This document shows positions 18,841 to 26,690 of a stretch of DNA of 64,000 bases, in pieces. The first letter of the stretch is position 1, and each line of letters begins with the position of its first letter. Below the pieces are notes generated by a model. It ran no database searches. It saw only the letters and a program-made list of their open reading frames with translations, and was not told where the DNA came from. Location of the stretch: the NCBI GenBank assembly GCA_034506395.1, contig JAPDPQ010000024.1, positions 17,038-81,037 on the forward strand. Reading direction: 5' to 3'. The stretch is from a candidate division KSB1 bacterium. Its GTDB lineage: Bacteria > Zhuqueibacterota > Zhuqueibacteria > Thermofontimicrobiales > Thermofontimicrobiaceae. A program made the translations under genes and the position numbers.

Positions 18841-21117
18841 ATGGCGCAATCTCTTGTCATTGTTGAATCCGTTGCTAAGACCAAAACGATTAAAAAGTTT
18901 TTAGGGAAAGATTACGAGGTTATCCCTTCCGTCGGGCACATCAAAGATCTCCCGAAGCAACAATTAGGGGTGAATATCGAGGATGGTTTTGAGCCGAAAT
19001 ATATCACCATTCGGGGCAAGGGCAAAATATTAAATGAAATGAAGAAGGCGGCGGAAGTGGCGGATCAAGTTTATATTGCCACAGACCCAGATCGTGAAGG
19101 GGAGGCTATTGCCTGGCATATTTACGAAGAGCTCAAACTAAAGAACGATCGGATCAAGCGAATTCTCTTCAATGAGATTACGGAGCGGGCGGTATTAGCA
19201 GCGATCCAAAATTCACAGTCTATCGATATCAATAAAGTCGAAGCGCAAAAGGCCCGTCGGGTGATGGATCGGTTGGTCGGTTACCAAGTAAGTCCGATCC
19301 TTTGGCAGACAATCTATCGCGGCCTGAGTGCCGGCCGGGTCCAATCGGTGGCATTGCGATTAATCGTTGAGAGAGAGCGCGAAATCCTTGCTTTTGTCCC
19401 ACAGGAATATTGGACGATCACGGCCAAACTTCGGGGTGAAAAAACCGAGCCATTCTTGTCCAAACTGATCAAAGTGAATGGCAAAAAAGTTGATATCAAA
19501 AACCAGGAAGCGGCTCAAAGAATAGTAGAAGACCTGCGCAACAAGGTCTTTGTTATCAAAGCGATCACCAAAAAGGAGATAAGTCGCAAGCCAGATGCTC
19601 CGTTTACTACCAGTACCCTGCAGCAAGAAGCCGCCAAGCGATTGGGTTATACATCCAAACGCATCATGCTTATTGCCCAGCAGCTTTATGAAGGGATTGA
19701 ATTGGGCGAAGAGGGGAGCATCGGTCTAATTACATACATGCGAACGGACTCGACACGGATCGCTGATGAGGCGATCACCGCTGCCAGAGAATATATCGCG
19801 ACCAATTACGGCCTTGAATATCTCCCTAAAGAGCCAAGAATTTACAAAACCAAAAAAGGAGCCCAAGATGCCCACGAGGCAATTCGACCTACCTCAATGA
19901 AGCGCGAGCCCCGCAAGATCAAAAAATATTTAACCGCTGAACAATACAAATTGTATGAATTGATCTGGAACCGCTTCATCGCCTGCCAGATGAGCGATGC
20001 GAAATTGGATCAGACGACAATCGACATTGATGCAGGCATCCTTGTTCAAAATGAAGTCAAAGCGGATTATCAATTCAGAACCACTGGTTCGGTAGTCAAA
20101 TTCCGTGGCTTTTTACAAGCTTATGGGGATTATATTGAGAACGGGAAGGAATCGGAACCTCCAGATGAGTTGGAAGACGTTCAGCAATTTATTCCGAAAC
20201 AATTGCGTGTCGGCGAAATACTAACGCTGATCGATCTATTGCCCAACCAGCATTTTACCAAACCACCCGCGCGATATACGGAGAGCAGTCTGGTGAAGGA
20301 GCTGGACAATCTGGATATCGGTCGTCCCAGTACCTATGCCCTGATTATCAGCACTTTATTGGCGCGGAAGTATGTCCAAAAAAATGGACGGCAACTTGTG
20401 CCGACCGAATTGGGGTTTACGGTGAACGATATTTTGATCCAGCATTTTCCATCGATATTCAATGTAAAATTTACAGCGCAAATGGAGGCTGAGCTGGACA
20501 AGATCGAGTCGGCAGAGAAGGACTTTCGCGCAGTCATGAACGATTTCTATCATCCATTCAGCCGCGCCCTTGAGCAGGTCAACTCCAAAAAGGAGGTCAT
20601 CCGAGAGGCCTTGATGCAGGATACGGCGGAGTATTGTCCGGAATGCGGCAAGCCCCTGGTCATTCGATGGGGACGAAATGGTAAATTTATCGGATGCAGC
20701 GGCTATCCCGAATGTCGCTATACCCGACCGATCGAACAAGACCAGATGCAAACCGATCAGAAGTGTGATAAATGCGGTAAGCCTATGGTCGTTAAACAGG
20801 GACGCTTCGGTCGATTCTTGGCCTGCTCTGGCTACCCTGAATGCAAAAATATTAAACCTTTTTCCTTAGGGATTCGCTGTCCCAAGGAGAATTGTGATGG
20901 CATGATTGTCGAGCGGAGGACGCGCCAGGGCAAGGTTTTCTATGGTTGCAGCAGATACCCGGATTGCGATTTTGCTACCTGGTATCAGCCCATCGCCATT
21001 GAGTGCCAAAATTGCAAATCCCCTTATCTTGAGCAGCGCCAATCGCAAAAAGAGGGAACTTATCTCTATTGTCCAAAATGCAAGACCAAGTATGAAGAAA
21101 GTGCAGACAGTGAATAG
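18841..21117 (+). CDS. topA: DNA topoisomerase I (type IA)
   Basis: TopA relaxes negative supercoils by passing strands through a transient single-strand break. The Toprim domain opens the protein (SLVIVESVAKTKTIKKFLG) with the metal-binding TDPDREGEAIAWH block. The active-site tyrosine is Y299 in GLITYMRTDSTR. The C-terminus carries four cysteine modules: three topoisomerase zinc ribbons (YCPECG, KCDKCG and RCPKENCDG with paired GCSGYPEC, ACSGYPEC and GCSRYPDC) and a fourth C-x2-C/C-x2-C ribbon. The GTG at 18829 is in frame, but ATG 18841 begins exactly at the conserved block. The gene overlaps the start of the next gene by 26 bp. Confidence 0.96.
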   Translation: MAQSLVIVESVAKTKTIKKFLGKDYEVIPSVGHIKDLPKQQLGVNIEDGFEPKYITIRGKGKILNEMKKAAEVADQVYIATDPDREGEAIAWHIYEELKLKNDRIKRILFNEITERAVLAAIQNSQSIDINKVEAQKARRVMDRLVGYQVSPILWQTIYRGLSAGRVQSVALRLIVEREREILAFVPQEYWTITAKLRGEKTEPFLSKLIKVNGKKVDIKNQEAAQRIVEDLRNKVFVIKAITKKEISRKPDAPFTTSTLQQEAAKRLGYTSKRIMLIAQQLYEGIELGEEGSIGLITYMRTDSTRIADEAITAAREYIATNYGLEYLPKEPRIYKTKKGAQDAHEAIRPTSMKREPRKIKKYLTAEQYKLYELIWNRFIACQMSDAKLDQTTIDIDAGILVQNEVKADYQFRTTGSVVKFRGFLQAYGDYIENGKESEPPDELEDVQQFIPKQLRVGEILTLIDLLPNQHFTKPPARYTESSLVKELDNLDIGRPSTYALIISTLLARKYVQKNGRQLVPTELGFTVNDILIQHFPSIFNVKFTAQMEAELDKIESAEKDFRAVMNDFYHPFSRALEQVNSKKEVIREALMQDTAEYCPECGKPLVIRWGRNGKFIGCSGYPECRYTRPIEQDQMQTDQKCDKCGKPMVVKQGRFGRFLACSGYPECKNIKPFSLGIRCPKENCDGMIVERRTRQGKVFYGCSRYPDCDFATWYQPIAIECQNCKSPYLEQRQSQKEGTYLYCPKCKTKYEESADSE

Positions 21118-22042
21118 CTCCCCCATTGCTTCCAATTGGGATCATATGATTGACCAATTTTTTCATTCAATGAGCACCGAGCGAGTTTATTCGGAAGATA
21201 CGCTAACTGCTTATGGGATAGATTTGCGACAGTTTATCGGTTTTTTAGAGGAGCGTTTTGGACCAACGATTGGGCCCGAGGCGATCACGAAACAGATCCT
21301 GCGCCAATTTTTAGCGAACCTTAAAGCCCGGGGCTATCAATCCAGCAGCATTAATCGCAAAATCGCTTGCCTGAAATCGTTCTTCGGTTATCTGCATCGT
21401 CATCGTATCATATCAAAAAATCCAGCCAGCGGAATATTTTCGCTGAAGGCCATGAAGAAAATTCCTGTGACGTTAACTTATCAGCAAATCAAACAAGCCT
21501 TGACCCTGCCAGATACCAATACCCCTATCGGTTGTCGTGATGCTGCAATTATTGAGCTGTTTTATGGAACAGGCATTCGCTTACGAGAGTTAGCGAATCT
21601 GAAGCTATCCGATTTGGATTTTGCCAATGGGGTAATTCGAGTATCCGGCAAGGGGAACAAACAGCGATTAGTTCCTTTCGGAGAATTGGCTAAAATTGCA
21701 CTAAAAGATTATTTGGAGGTGAGAGCAGAATTCCTAAAAAAAAGCATAACGAGAACAGTGAGCTCTTTATTCCTGAATAAGCATGGGCATCCATTATCGC
21801 GACGCGGCATCGAGCGAAGGGTAGAAAAGTACTTGCAACAGGTCGCTGCAACTGGTACCCATCCCCATGCGCTTCGGCATTCTTTTGCTACGCATTTACT
21901 GGATGGTGGCGCTGACTTAATGGCTGTGAAAGAATTGTTAGGCCATTCCAGTTTGGCCGCTACTCAAATTTATACCCATGTTTCAAAGGAACGACTCAAA
22001 GAGATTTATCGGTTAGCCCATCCACGTGCTGATCGAGATTAA
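21092..22042 (+). CDS. xerC: Tyrosine recombinase XerC/XerD
   Basis: Xer recombinases resolve chromosome dimers at dif. The 316-residue protein has an N-terminal SAM-like core-binding domain (~20-110) and the catalytic domain with R163 (GTGIRLREL), K187 (GKGNKQR), H259 and R262 (HALRHSFATHLL), H285 (LLGHSS) and nucleophile Y294 (TQIYTH). All six expected residues are present. ATG 21092 lies inside the end of topA, and ATG 21146 is an alternative that would give a 298-residue protein, closer to the usual length. C versus D cannot be decided here. The housekeeping context (topA, hpf) favours a chromosomal Xer over a mobile-element integrase. Confidence 0.92.
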   Translation: MKKVQTVNSSPIASNWDHMIDQFFHSMSTERVYSEDTLTAYGIDLRQFIGFLEERFGPTIGPEAITKQILRQFLANLKARGYQSSSINRKIACLKSFFGYLHRHRIISKNPASGIFSLKAMKKIPVTLTYQQIKQALTLPDTNTPIGCRDAAIIELFYGTGIRLRELANLKLSDLDFANGVIRVSGKGNKQRLVPFGELAKIALKDYLEVRAEFLKKSITRTVSSLFLNKHGHPLSRRGIERRVEKYLQQVAATGTHPHALRHSFATHLLDGGADLMAVKELLGHSSLAATQIYTHVSKERLKEIYRLAHPRADRD

Positions 22043-22098
22043 AATCATCCCTTTCTTGTGCAGTTTCACTTCAATTTTAATTCATAAGGAGGCTTCCT

Positions 22099-22410
22099 AT
22101 GAGAATCAATTTCACCGCCCGTCATTATAAGTCTTCCCCAAGACTTAAAGAATATGCTCAAAATGAAGTATCCCGATTGGAAAAATTCTACGATGGGATC
22201 GTTAGTTGTGACATCATATTGGATTATCAGAAGGAGATTCAAATTGCGGAACTAAATGTAACCGTTTACGGGCAGGTCTTAACAGTGATTGAGAAATCGG
22301 ATGATATTTATAAATCGATCGATATGGCCGTGCAAAAGATGGAGCGAAAGCTAAAACGTTATAAAGAGAAAAAATTTCAGCAATACGCAAATAGCAAGCC
22401 CACAGTTTAA
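22099..22410 (+). CDS. hpf: Ribosome hibernation promoting factor, short form (HPF/RaiA)
   Basis: This 103-residue protein has the beta-alpha-beta-beta-beta-alpha pattern of HPF/YfiA, starting MRINFTARHYKSSPRLKEYA, with a basic second helix (VQKMERKLKRYKEKK). The family binds the 30S decoding centre in stationary phase and silences ribosomes. It lacks the long-form C-terminal dimerisation domain, so it should act as a short HPF. A strong AAGGAGG site precedes ATG. In Proteobacteria hpf commonly sits next to PTS regulatory genes; here it is followed by hprK, EIIA and EIIB. Confidence 0.93.
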   Translation: MRINFTARHYKSSPRLKEYAQNEVSRLEKFYDGIVSCDIILDYQKEIQIAELNVTVYGQVLTVIEKSDDIYKSIDMAVQKMERKLKRYKEKKFQQYANSKPTV

Positions 22411-22491
22411 TGGTTAGTGGTCTGGCGGTTCCTCATTTGAGGCGAAATTGTGTTGGCTTGTGACTGCGGGCGTGTAACCCGAATTCGATGG

Positions 22492-22561
22492 GTCGATCGC
22501 TGGCAGTGCTGCAGTGCGAAGGAAATCAATATTCGACTAAATCGGCCTGCCAGCGATCGAC
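22492..22561 (+). promoter_or_regulatory. 15-bp perfect stem in the hprK leader
   Basis: GTCGATCGCTGGCAG (22492-22506) pairs perfectly with CTGCCAGCGATCGAC (22547-22561) around a 40-nt loop. It ends 43 bases before hprK. There is no T tract, so it is not an ordinary terminator. It may be an RNA structure that modulates or separates hpf and hprK messages, or the footprint of a palindromic repeat. Its function is unknown. Confidence 0.6.
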
Positions 22562-22604
22562 GCACAATATCGGCTATGATCCGCAAAAATATGGTCAAGT
22601 CGCT

Positions 22605-23579
22605 ATGGCTATGAACGAATTAACCGTTGAAAAACTTTATGAAGACAATCGGAACCGACTTAAGTTGACAGTCTTGAATGACTGCTTCAGTTTTCATAAA
22701 AAGATCAAAGAGAAAGAAGTCCATCGCCCTGGTCTGGCGCTCAGTGGTTTTGTTGACGTTTTTACCTTCAGGCGAGTTCAGGTCATTGGCAATACGGAGC
22801 TGGCGTTTTTGGAGACACTGACTCCAACCAAGCTCGAATCCAGTCTCAGAAAAGTTTTCGAGTTCGATATCCCATGCATCATTATCACTGAAAATAATCA
22901 GCCTCCAGATCAATTTGTTGCGATTGCCAACGAGAAGAAGATCACGATTCTTCGGAGCAGTTATTCCACCACTCATGTCATTCAGATGCTTAGCAACTAT
23001 CTGGAAAGGGAATTTGCTCCGACCAAGACGATCCATGGATCGTTGGTCGATGTTTATGGCGTGGGTGTGCTGATCACTGGTAGGAGCGGAATTGGCAAAA
23101 GCGAGGTGGCCTTGGACCTGGTCGAACGCGGCCATCGGCTGGTGGCTGATGATGTGGTATATTTGAAGCGGCATCCTGAAGGCATCCTGATCGGCTATTG
23201 CAGCGAAGCCCTCTTGCACCACATGGAGATTCGGGGGATCGGTATCATTGATGTTTGCAGCATATTCGGCGTCCATGCCGTTCGATTTCAGAAACGGGTT
23301 GAAGTGGAGATCCATTTAGAGGATTGGGAGGAAGGTAAAGATTATGATCGCACTGGATTAGAAGAGTACTATTCGACTTATTTGGACGTACAAATCCCTG
23401 TGGTAAATTTGCCGATTTTCCCTGGCAAGAACATAACAGTTCTGGCGGAGGTGATCGCCCAGAATCATTTGCTCAAAATTTATGGGCAGCATACGGCGAG
23501 AGAATTTAACGAGAAATTGAAAGAGCGCATCAAAGCAAGCACCACTTTGAAAGATTATCTTTTTTATGACACAGAATAA
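22605..23579 (+). CDS. hprK: HPr kinase/phosphorylase
   Basis: HprK phosphorylates and dephosphorylates the serine of HPr and so couples sugar uptake to carbon regulation. The 324-residue protein has the N-terminal HprK domain, the catalytic His (H144, in IHGSLVDVYGVGVLITG), Walker A GRSGIGKS (159-166), DDVVYL, and the family signature MEIRGIGIIDV (207-217). A longer frame from ATG 22488 would place the stem-loop inside the coding sequence and add residues unlike HprK, so ATG 22605 or 22611 is preferred. It begins a three-gene run with EIIA and EIIB. HPr itself is not in the window. Confidence 0.93.
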   Translation: MAMNELTVEKLYEDNRNRLKLTVLNDCFSFHKKIKEKEVHRPGLALSGFVDVFTFRRVQVIGNTELAFLETLTPTKLESSLRKVFEFDIPCIIITENNQPPDQFVAIANEKKITILRSSYSTTHVIQMLSNYLEREFAPTKTIHGSLVDVYGVGVLITGRSGIGKSEVALDLVERGHRLVADDVVYLKRHPEGILIGYCSEALLHHMEIRGIGIIDVCSIFGVHAVRFQKRVEVEIHLEDWEEGKDYDRTGLEEYYSTYLDVQIPVVNLPIFPGKNITVLAEVIAQNHLLKIYGQHTAREFNEKLKERIKASTTLKDYLFYDTE

Positions 23580-23612
23580 TCAAAGCCATCTGGAGAACGA
23601 ATTGAGACAACT

Positions 23613-24008
23613 ATGATCGGTGGAATTATACTTACTCATGGTACCATTGGTGAGGCACTGCTGGAAGCAGCATCGTCGATTCTCGGCGAGGTAAATGATG
23701 CTTACGCCTTGTCCACGGCAACGTTGTCGATGCAGCGCTTGAACATAGAATTGAAGCAGATTCTTTCAGAACGCCAATGGTCTGGAGGGGCAATTATCAT
23801 GGTGAGTCTTATGGGAGGAAGTTGCTGGAATTCAGCAGTCGCCGTTGCTCGACAATTGCCTCGGATCGAAGTGGTGTCTGGCGTGAATTTATCGATGCTG
23901 CTTTCTTTTTTTACAAAGCGAGATCGCTATGAGATTTCAGAATTAGCGGATATCATCAAAGAGGATGGCATTCGGGGAATTTGCAAATTTGTCATTGGAT
24001 CAGATTAA
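23613..24008 (+). CDS. PTS mannose-family EIIA domain protein
   Basis: A 131-residue single-domain EIIA of the mannose/sorbose family. The phosphorylated histidine is H9 in IILTHGTIGEALLEAA. The MVSLMGGSCWNSA block and VSGVNLSMLL match the second conserved region. It would receive phosphate from HPr and pass it to EIIB, encoded 14 bp downstream. No membrane EIIC or EIID follows, so a regulatory rather than transport role is possible. It lies 33 bp after hprK. Confidence 0.88.
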   Translation: MIGGIILTHGTIGEALLEAASSILGEVNDAYALSTATLSMQRLNIELKQILSERQWSGGAIIMVSLMGGSCWNSAVAVARQLPRIEVVSGVNLSMLLSFFTKRDRYEISELADIIKEDGIRGICKFVIGSD

Positions 24009-24022
24009 GTGGTGGAAGTGTT

Positions 24023-24532
24023 ATGCCTTTGGTGTTAGTTCGAATTGACGATCGCCTCATTCATGGCCAGGTGGTGGTTGGATGGGGTTTGCAGCTTAAG
24101 CCTGATCGGATTGTGCTCTGTAATGACGCCATTGCCGAATCGCCATGGGAACGAGAAATCTACATGGGAACAGAGGCCAGTGCTCCATATCCCTTGAAGG
24201 TTTCTGTCCTTAGCATTCAAGAGACGGTTCAATTAATTCAAGACGACGAGATCCAGCGTGAGCGCATCATTTTATTGGTCGAAACGCCGCAGGATGTTTT
24301 GGAGCTGGCAAAGGCTGGTCTGGAAATTAAAAAAATAAACGTTGGGGGAATGCACTATCGGCCTGGCAAACGTCGCATTGCTCCTTATATCTTCGTCGAC
24401 GATGAGGATATTGCCTGCTTCAAAGCCATCAGCGCGATGAAGATCGAGCTGGAAGGCAAAGAAGTACCAGGGAGCAAAAGCATCAATATCATTCAAGCAA
24501 TTGGTGCGATAGAACAAGGATCTGGAACTTAA
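24023..24532 (+). CDS. PTS mannose-family EIIB protein
   Basis: A 169-residue EIIB of the mannose/sorbose family. The phosphorylated histidine is H14 in VRIDDRLIHGQVVVGWG. The conserved LLVETPQDVLEL and INVGGMHYRPGKR segments follow. ATG 24023 has a GGTGGAAG site and starts right at the conserved block; an upstream in-frame ATG at 23981 overlaps EIIA and is unlikely. The gene run ends here: the next elements are the tRNA promoter and tRNA-Phe, so EIIC, EIID, HPr and EI must be elsewhere or absent. Confidence 0.9.
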   Translation: MPLVLVRIDDRLIHGQVVVGWGLQLKPDRIVLCNDAIAESPWEREIYMGTEASAPYPLKVSVLSIQETVQLIQDDEIQRERIILLVETPQDVLELAKAGLEIKKINVGGMHYRPGKRRIAPYIFVDDEDIACFKAISAMKIELEGKEVPGSKSINIIQAIGAIEQGSGT

Positions 24533-24549
24533 TCTCGATAAAAAAAATA

Positions 24550-24578
24550 TTGACTTTTATTGTAAAATGTATTATCTT
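24550..24578 (+). promoter_or_regulatory. Promoter of tRNA-Phe
   Basis: TTGACT (24550-24555) and TATCTT (24573-24578) are separated by 17 bases. The -10 hexamer ends 20 bases before the mature tRNA, which is a common spacing for tRNA promoters. Confidence 0.65.
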
Positions 24579-24598
24579 TAGGCCCGAAAAATAACGTT

Positions 24599-24671
<73 letters not shown>

Positions 24672-24674
24672 CAG

Positions 24675-24709
24675 AAAAAGCCGTTACATCGCGCGTGTAA
24701 CGGCTTTTT
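24675..24709 (+). terminator. Bidirectional terminator between tRNA-Phe and galK
   Basis: A 14-bp perfect stem (AAAAAGCCGTTACA at 24675-24688, TGTAACGGCTTTTT at 24696-24709) with a 7-nt loop and T runs on both strands. It ends the tRNA transcript and can also stop galK from the other side. Confidence 0.85.
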
Positions 24710-24811
24710 TATTACAGCCCTATTCGATCCTGTTAACCAAAACCAAATGGCTTTGCGATATCGCGCCTTTTGATTCAAGCTTTCAGAAACAATGAATCGT
24801 TTCGTATCCGA

Positions 24812-26095
24812 TTAGCTCAAAAATTGGTTAAGATACAGCGAACCGTGGGGGCGAATGCTCAGCACCAGGGCCTTACCGGTCCCGTAAATGGACTCAATTA
24901 ACTGAATATAGTCGGTCACGGCACTAATTGGCAGGAATACCTGGATGGTGCCAGCAAATCCACCTCCATGAACGCGGCAGGCGCCTTCGCCAAGATCGGA
25001 GATAAATTTTTCGGTTACCGCTAATGCTAATGCCACGCCTTGTTCACGGATGTTTTTCGTCGTATAGATATTTTGCAGCCATTTGAATGACGAATTGCCC
25101 GATTCATTGACCAGCATTAAAAATCGCTTGAAATCTCCTTTTTCCAATGCCGAAACTTGCTCCAACACTCTGGTATTATCGCCTATAAAATGGATCGCCC
25201 TGAGAATTGCCCGGTCGCCGACCCGCGATCGAATTTCATTGATTTTAGCGATCAAATCGTGATAGCGAATCTGGCGACAGACTTCTGCACCTAACTCACG
25301 AGCAACTGCTTTCATTTCTTGAGGCACTGCGGCGTATTCGTCGGTCAGATCGGCATGATTCCCACCGGTATCTACTACCAGTAAGCTGTAGTTCTGCGAG
25401 GCAAAATCGAAATGAACTTTGCGCACTGTTGGCTCTTTGGGGTTCAAAAAATCAATGGTGATGATCCCTCCGACAGCACACGTGGTTTGATCCATCAGGC
25501 CGCATGGCTTGCCAAAGTACTCATTCTCAGCATATTGGCCGATGAGGGCAATGGTTTGAGCCGGGATCGAATTGTTATTGAACAAAGAGTTGAAAATCGT
25601 CCCGATCAATACTTCAATGGAAGCGGAGGAGCTCAATCCAGAGCCCGGCAAAACATCGCTGGTTACCACGGCGTTGAACCCACCGATATGAAAGCCAGAC
25701 TGTTTAAATCTGGCAGCAATACCGCGAATCAGCGCCGAAGTAGTACCAACCTCCCGAGCTACTTTATCCAGTTGATCCAAGTTCACCACGAATGGTTGTG
25801 GATAGCCTTCGGAATGAACTGTCACTGTATTGGTCTGATTGATCGCCGCAACAGCGATGGAATCCAGATTTACGCTTGCAGCTAACACTCGGCCATGGTT
25901 GTGATCGGTGTGGTTTCCTCCGATCTCCGTTCGACCCGGAGTGCTGAACAGATGAAGATCGGTTTGATGGAACATCTGATTGAATTTTTCAATCAAGCTG
26001 TCGAATCGCTTGATCTTCGACTGGATCACCAAGTCATCCCGGGTACAATAAATCTCTTTAAAAACTGATCTCAAGTTTTGAAGTGTCGAAATCAT
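24812..26095 (-). CDS. galK: Galactokinase
   Basis: GalK phosphorylates alpha-D-galactose at C1 with ATP, the first committed step of the Leloir pathway. The 427-residue GHMP kinase has the galactokinase signature PGRTEIGGNHTDHNHG near residues 47-62, the phosphate-binding PGSGLSSSAS loop, and the C-terminal GHMP motif with HGGGFAGTI. In-frame TTG at 26110 would add five residues; ATG 26095 is preferred. It is the last gene of the minus-strand sugar locus and is separated from the preceding gene by about 250 bp holding its own promoter-like element. galT and galE are not in the window. Confidence 0.93.
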   Translation of the reverse strand: MISTLQNLRSVFKEIYCTRDDLVIQSKIKRFDSLIEKFNQMFHQTDLHLFSTPGRTEIGGNHTDHNHGRVLAASVNLDSIAVAAINQTNTVTVHSEGYPQPFVVNLDQLDKVAREVGTTSALIRGIAARFKQSGFHIGGFNAVVTSDVLPGSGLSSSASIEVLIGTIFNSLFNNNSIPAQTIALIGQYAENEYFGKPCGLMDQTTCAVGGIITIDFLNPKEPTVRKVHFDFASQNYSLLVVDTGGNHADLTDEYAAVPQEMKAVARELGAEVCRQIRYHDLIAKINEIRSRVGDRAILRAIHFIGDNTRVLEQVSALEKGDFKRFLMLVNESGNSSFKWLQNIYTTKNIREQGVALALAVTEKFISDLGEGACRVHGGGFAGTIQVFLPISAVTDYIQLIESIYGTGKALVLSIRPHGSLYLNQFLS

Positions 26096-26262
26096 AATTT
26101 TATCCCACAATTTGAAATAAAAAGGAACTAACTTATCCGCCTCACATCAAGCAAATATCATCAGCGACGAAGCAAACGGACCAAATTCAAATTTCAAAAC
26201 GAGGCCGTATCGCACCAAAAAATCCTTGTGAATGATAATTTTTTGATCATGAACTTCGGATA

Positions 26263-26271
26263 ATTATAGCA
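26263..26271 (-). promoter_or_regulatory. Possible extended -10 promoter for galK
   Basis: On the minus strand the sequence reads TGCTATAAT, an extended -10 (TGnTATAAT), about 170 bases before the galK ATG. No good -35 is spaced behind it, which is acceptable for extended -10 promoters. It suggests galK can be transcribed apart from the arabinose genes. Confidence 0.4.
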
Positions 26272-26301
26272 GATTAATTTGCATCAATCTTCATCCGATG
26301 A

Positions 26302-26335
26302 CCAGCACCACTCAATAATGGACGAGTGGTGCTGG
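26302..26335 (-). promoter_or_regulatory. 12-bp perfect hairpin between the small membrane protein gene and galK
   Basis: CCAGCACCACTC (26302-26313) pairs with GAGTGGTGCTGG (26324-26335) across a 10-nt loop. It starts 14 bases after the stop codon of the 75-residue protein. No T tract follows on either strand, so it may be an mRNA 3'-end stabiliser, an incomplete terminator or a processing site. Confidence 0.5.
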
Positions 26336-26348
26336 CCTCAATAACCTT

Positions 26349-26576
26349 TCAGTTTGAATTGGACGACCGGTACGCTTTAATTGATGGAACTAAAAAAGCG
26401 AGCCCAACGGCCAGCATAATCGCACCCCACCATAAGCTGGGATTGATATTGGATAGCACTGTTTTTTGTTGTGGGTAAAAAATATAATAGACGCCGGTCG
26501 ATAGAATGATTGCTCCTAATAACGTCAGCATGACGCCGACAAAAAACCAGATGGATAACATTTTTTGTTCTGACAT
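26349..26576 (-). CDS. Small two-helix membrane protein of unknown function, downstream of a symporter
   Basis: A 75-residue protein starting MSEQKMLSIWFF, with two hydrophobic segments (residues ~6-28 and ~46-66) separated by a short polar loop, and a basic tail. A GAGGGAG site lies nine bases before this ATG; a longer frame from 26630 is less likely. I do not recognise the family. It follows the symporter gene by about 115 bp on the same strand. Small helper proteins are known beside some sodium/solute symporters, so a role with that transporter is a reasonable guess only. Confidence 0.6.
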   Translation of the reverse strand: MSEQKMLSIWFFVGVMLTLLGAIILSTGVYYIFYPQQKTVLSNINPSLWWGAIMLAVGLAFLVPSIKAYRSSNSN

Positions 26577-26690
26577 AAACGAAATCTCCCTCTTTGCAGT
26601 GGCTGGAATGATGCAAGGAAAAAGGCGCATAGGATTTGTGCCACAAGCGCTGCATCCATGTGATGGTTTAGCTTTTTCTTGTTAACAAAA

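Noticed and set aside
21092..22042. Tyrosine recombinase as a sign of a mobile element
   Set aside because: No attachment-site repeats or phage genes nearby, and the topA-hpf context fits a housekeeping XerC/D.
22441..22500. tRNA-like T-arm (ACCC-GAATTCGAT-GGGT) before hprK
   Set aside because: No matching acceptor, D or anticodon stems can be built around it.
22620..23315. 231-codon minus-strand frame opposite hprK
   Set aside because: Antisense shadow of a conserved gene with all motifs on the plus strand.
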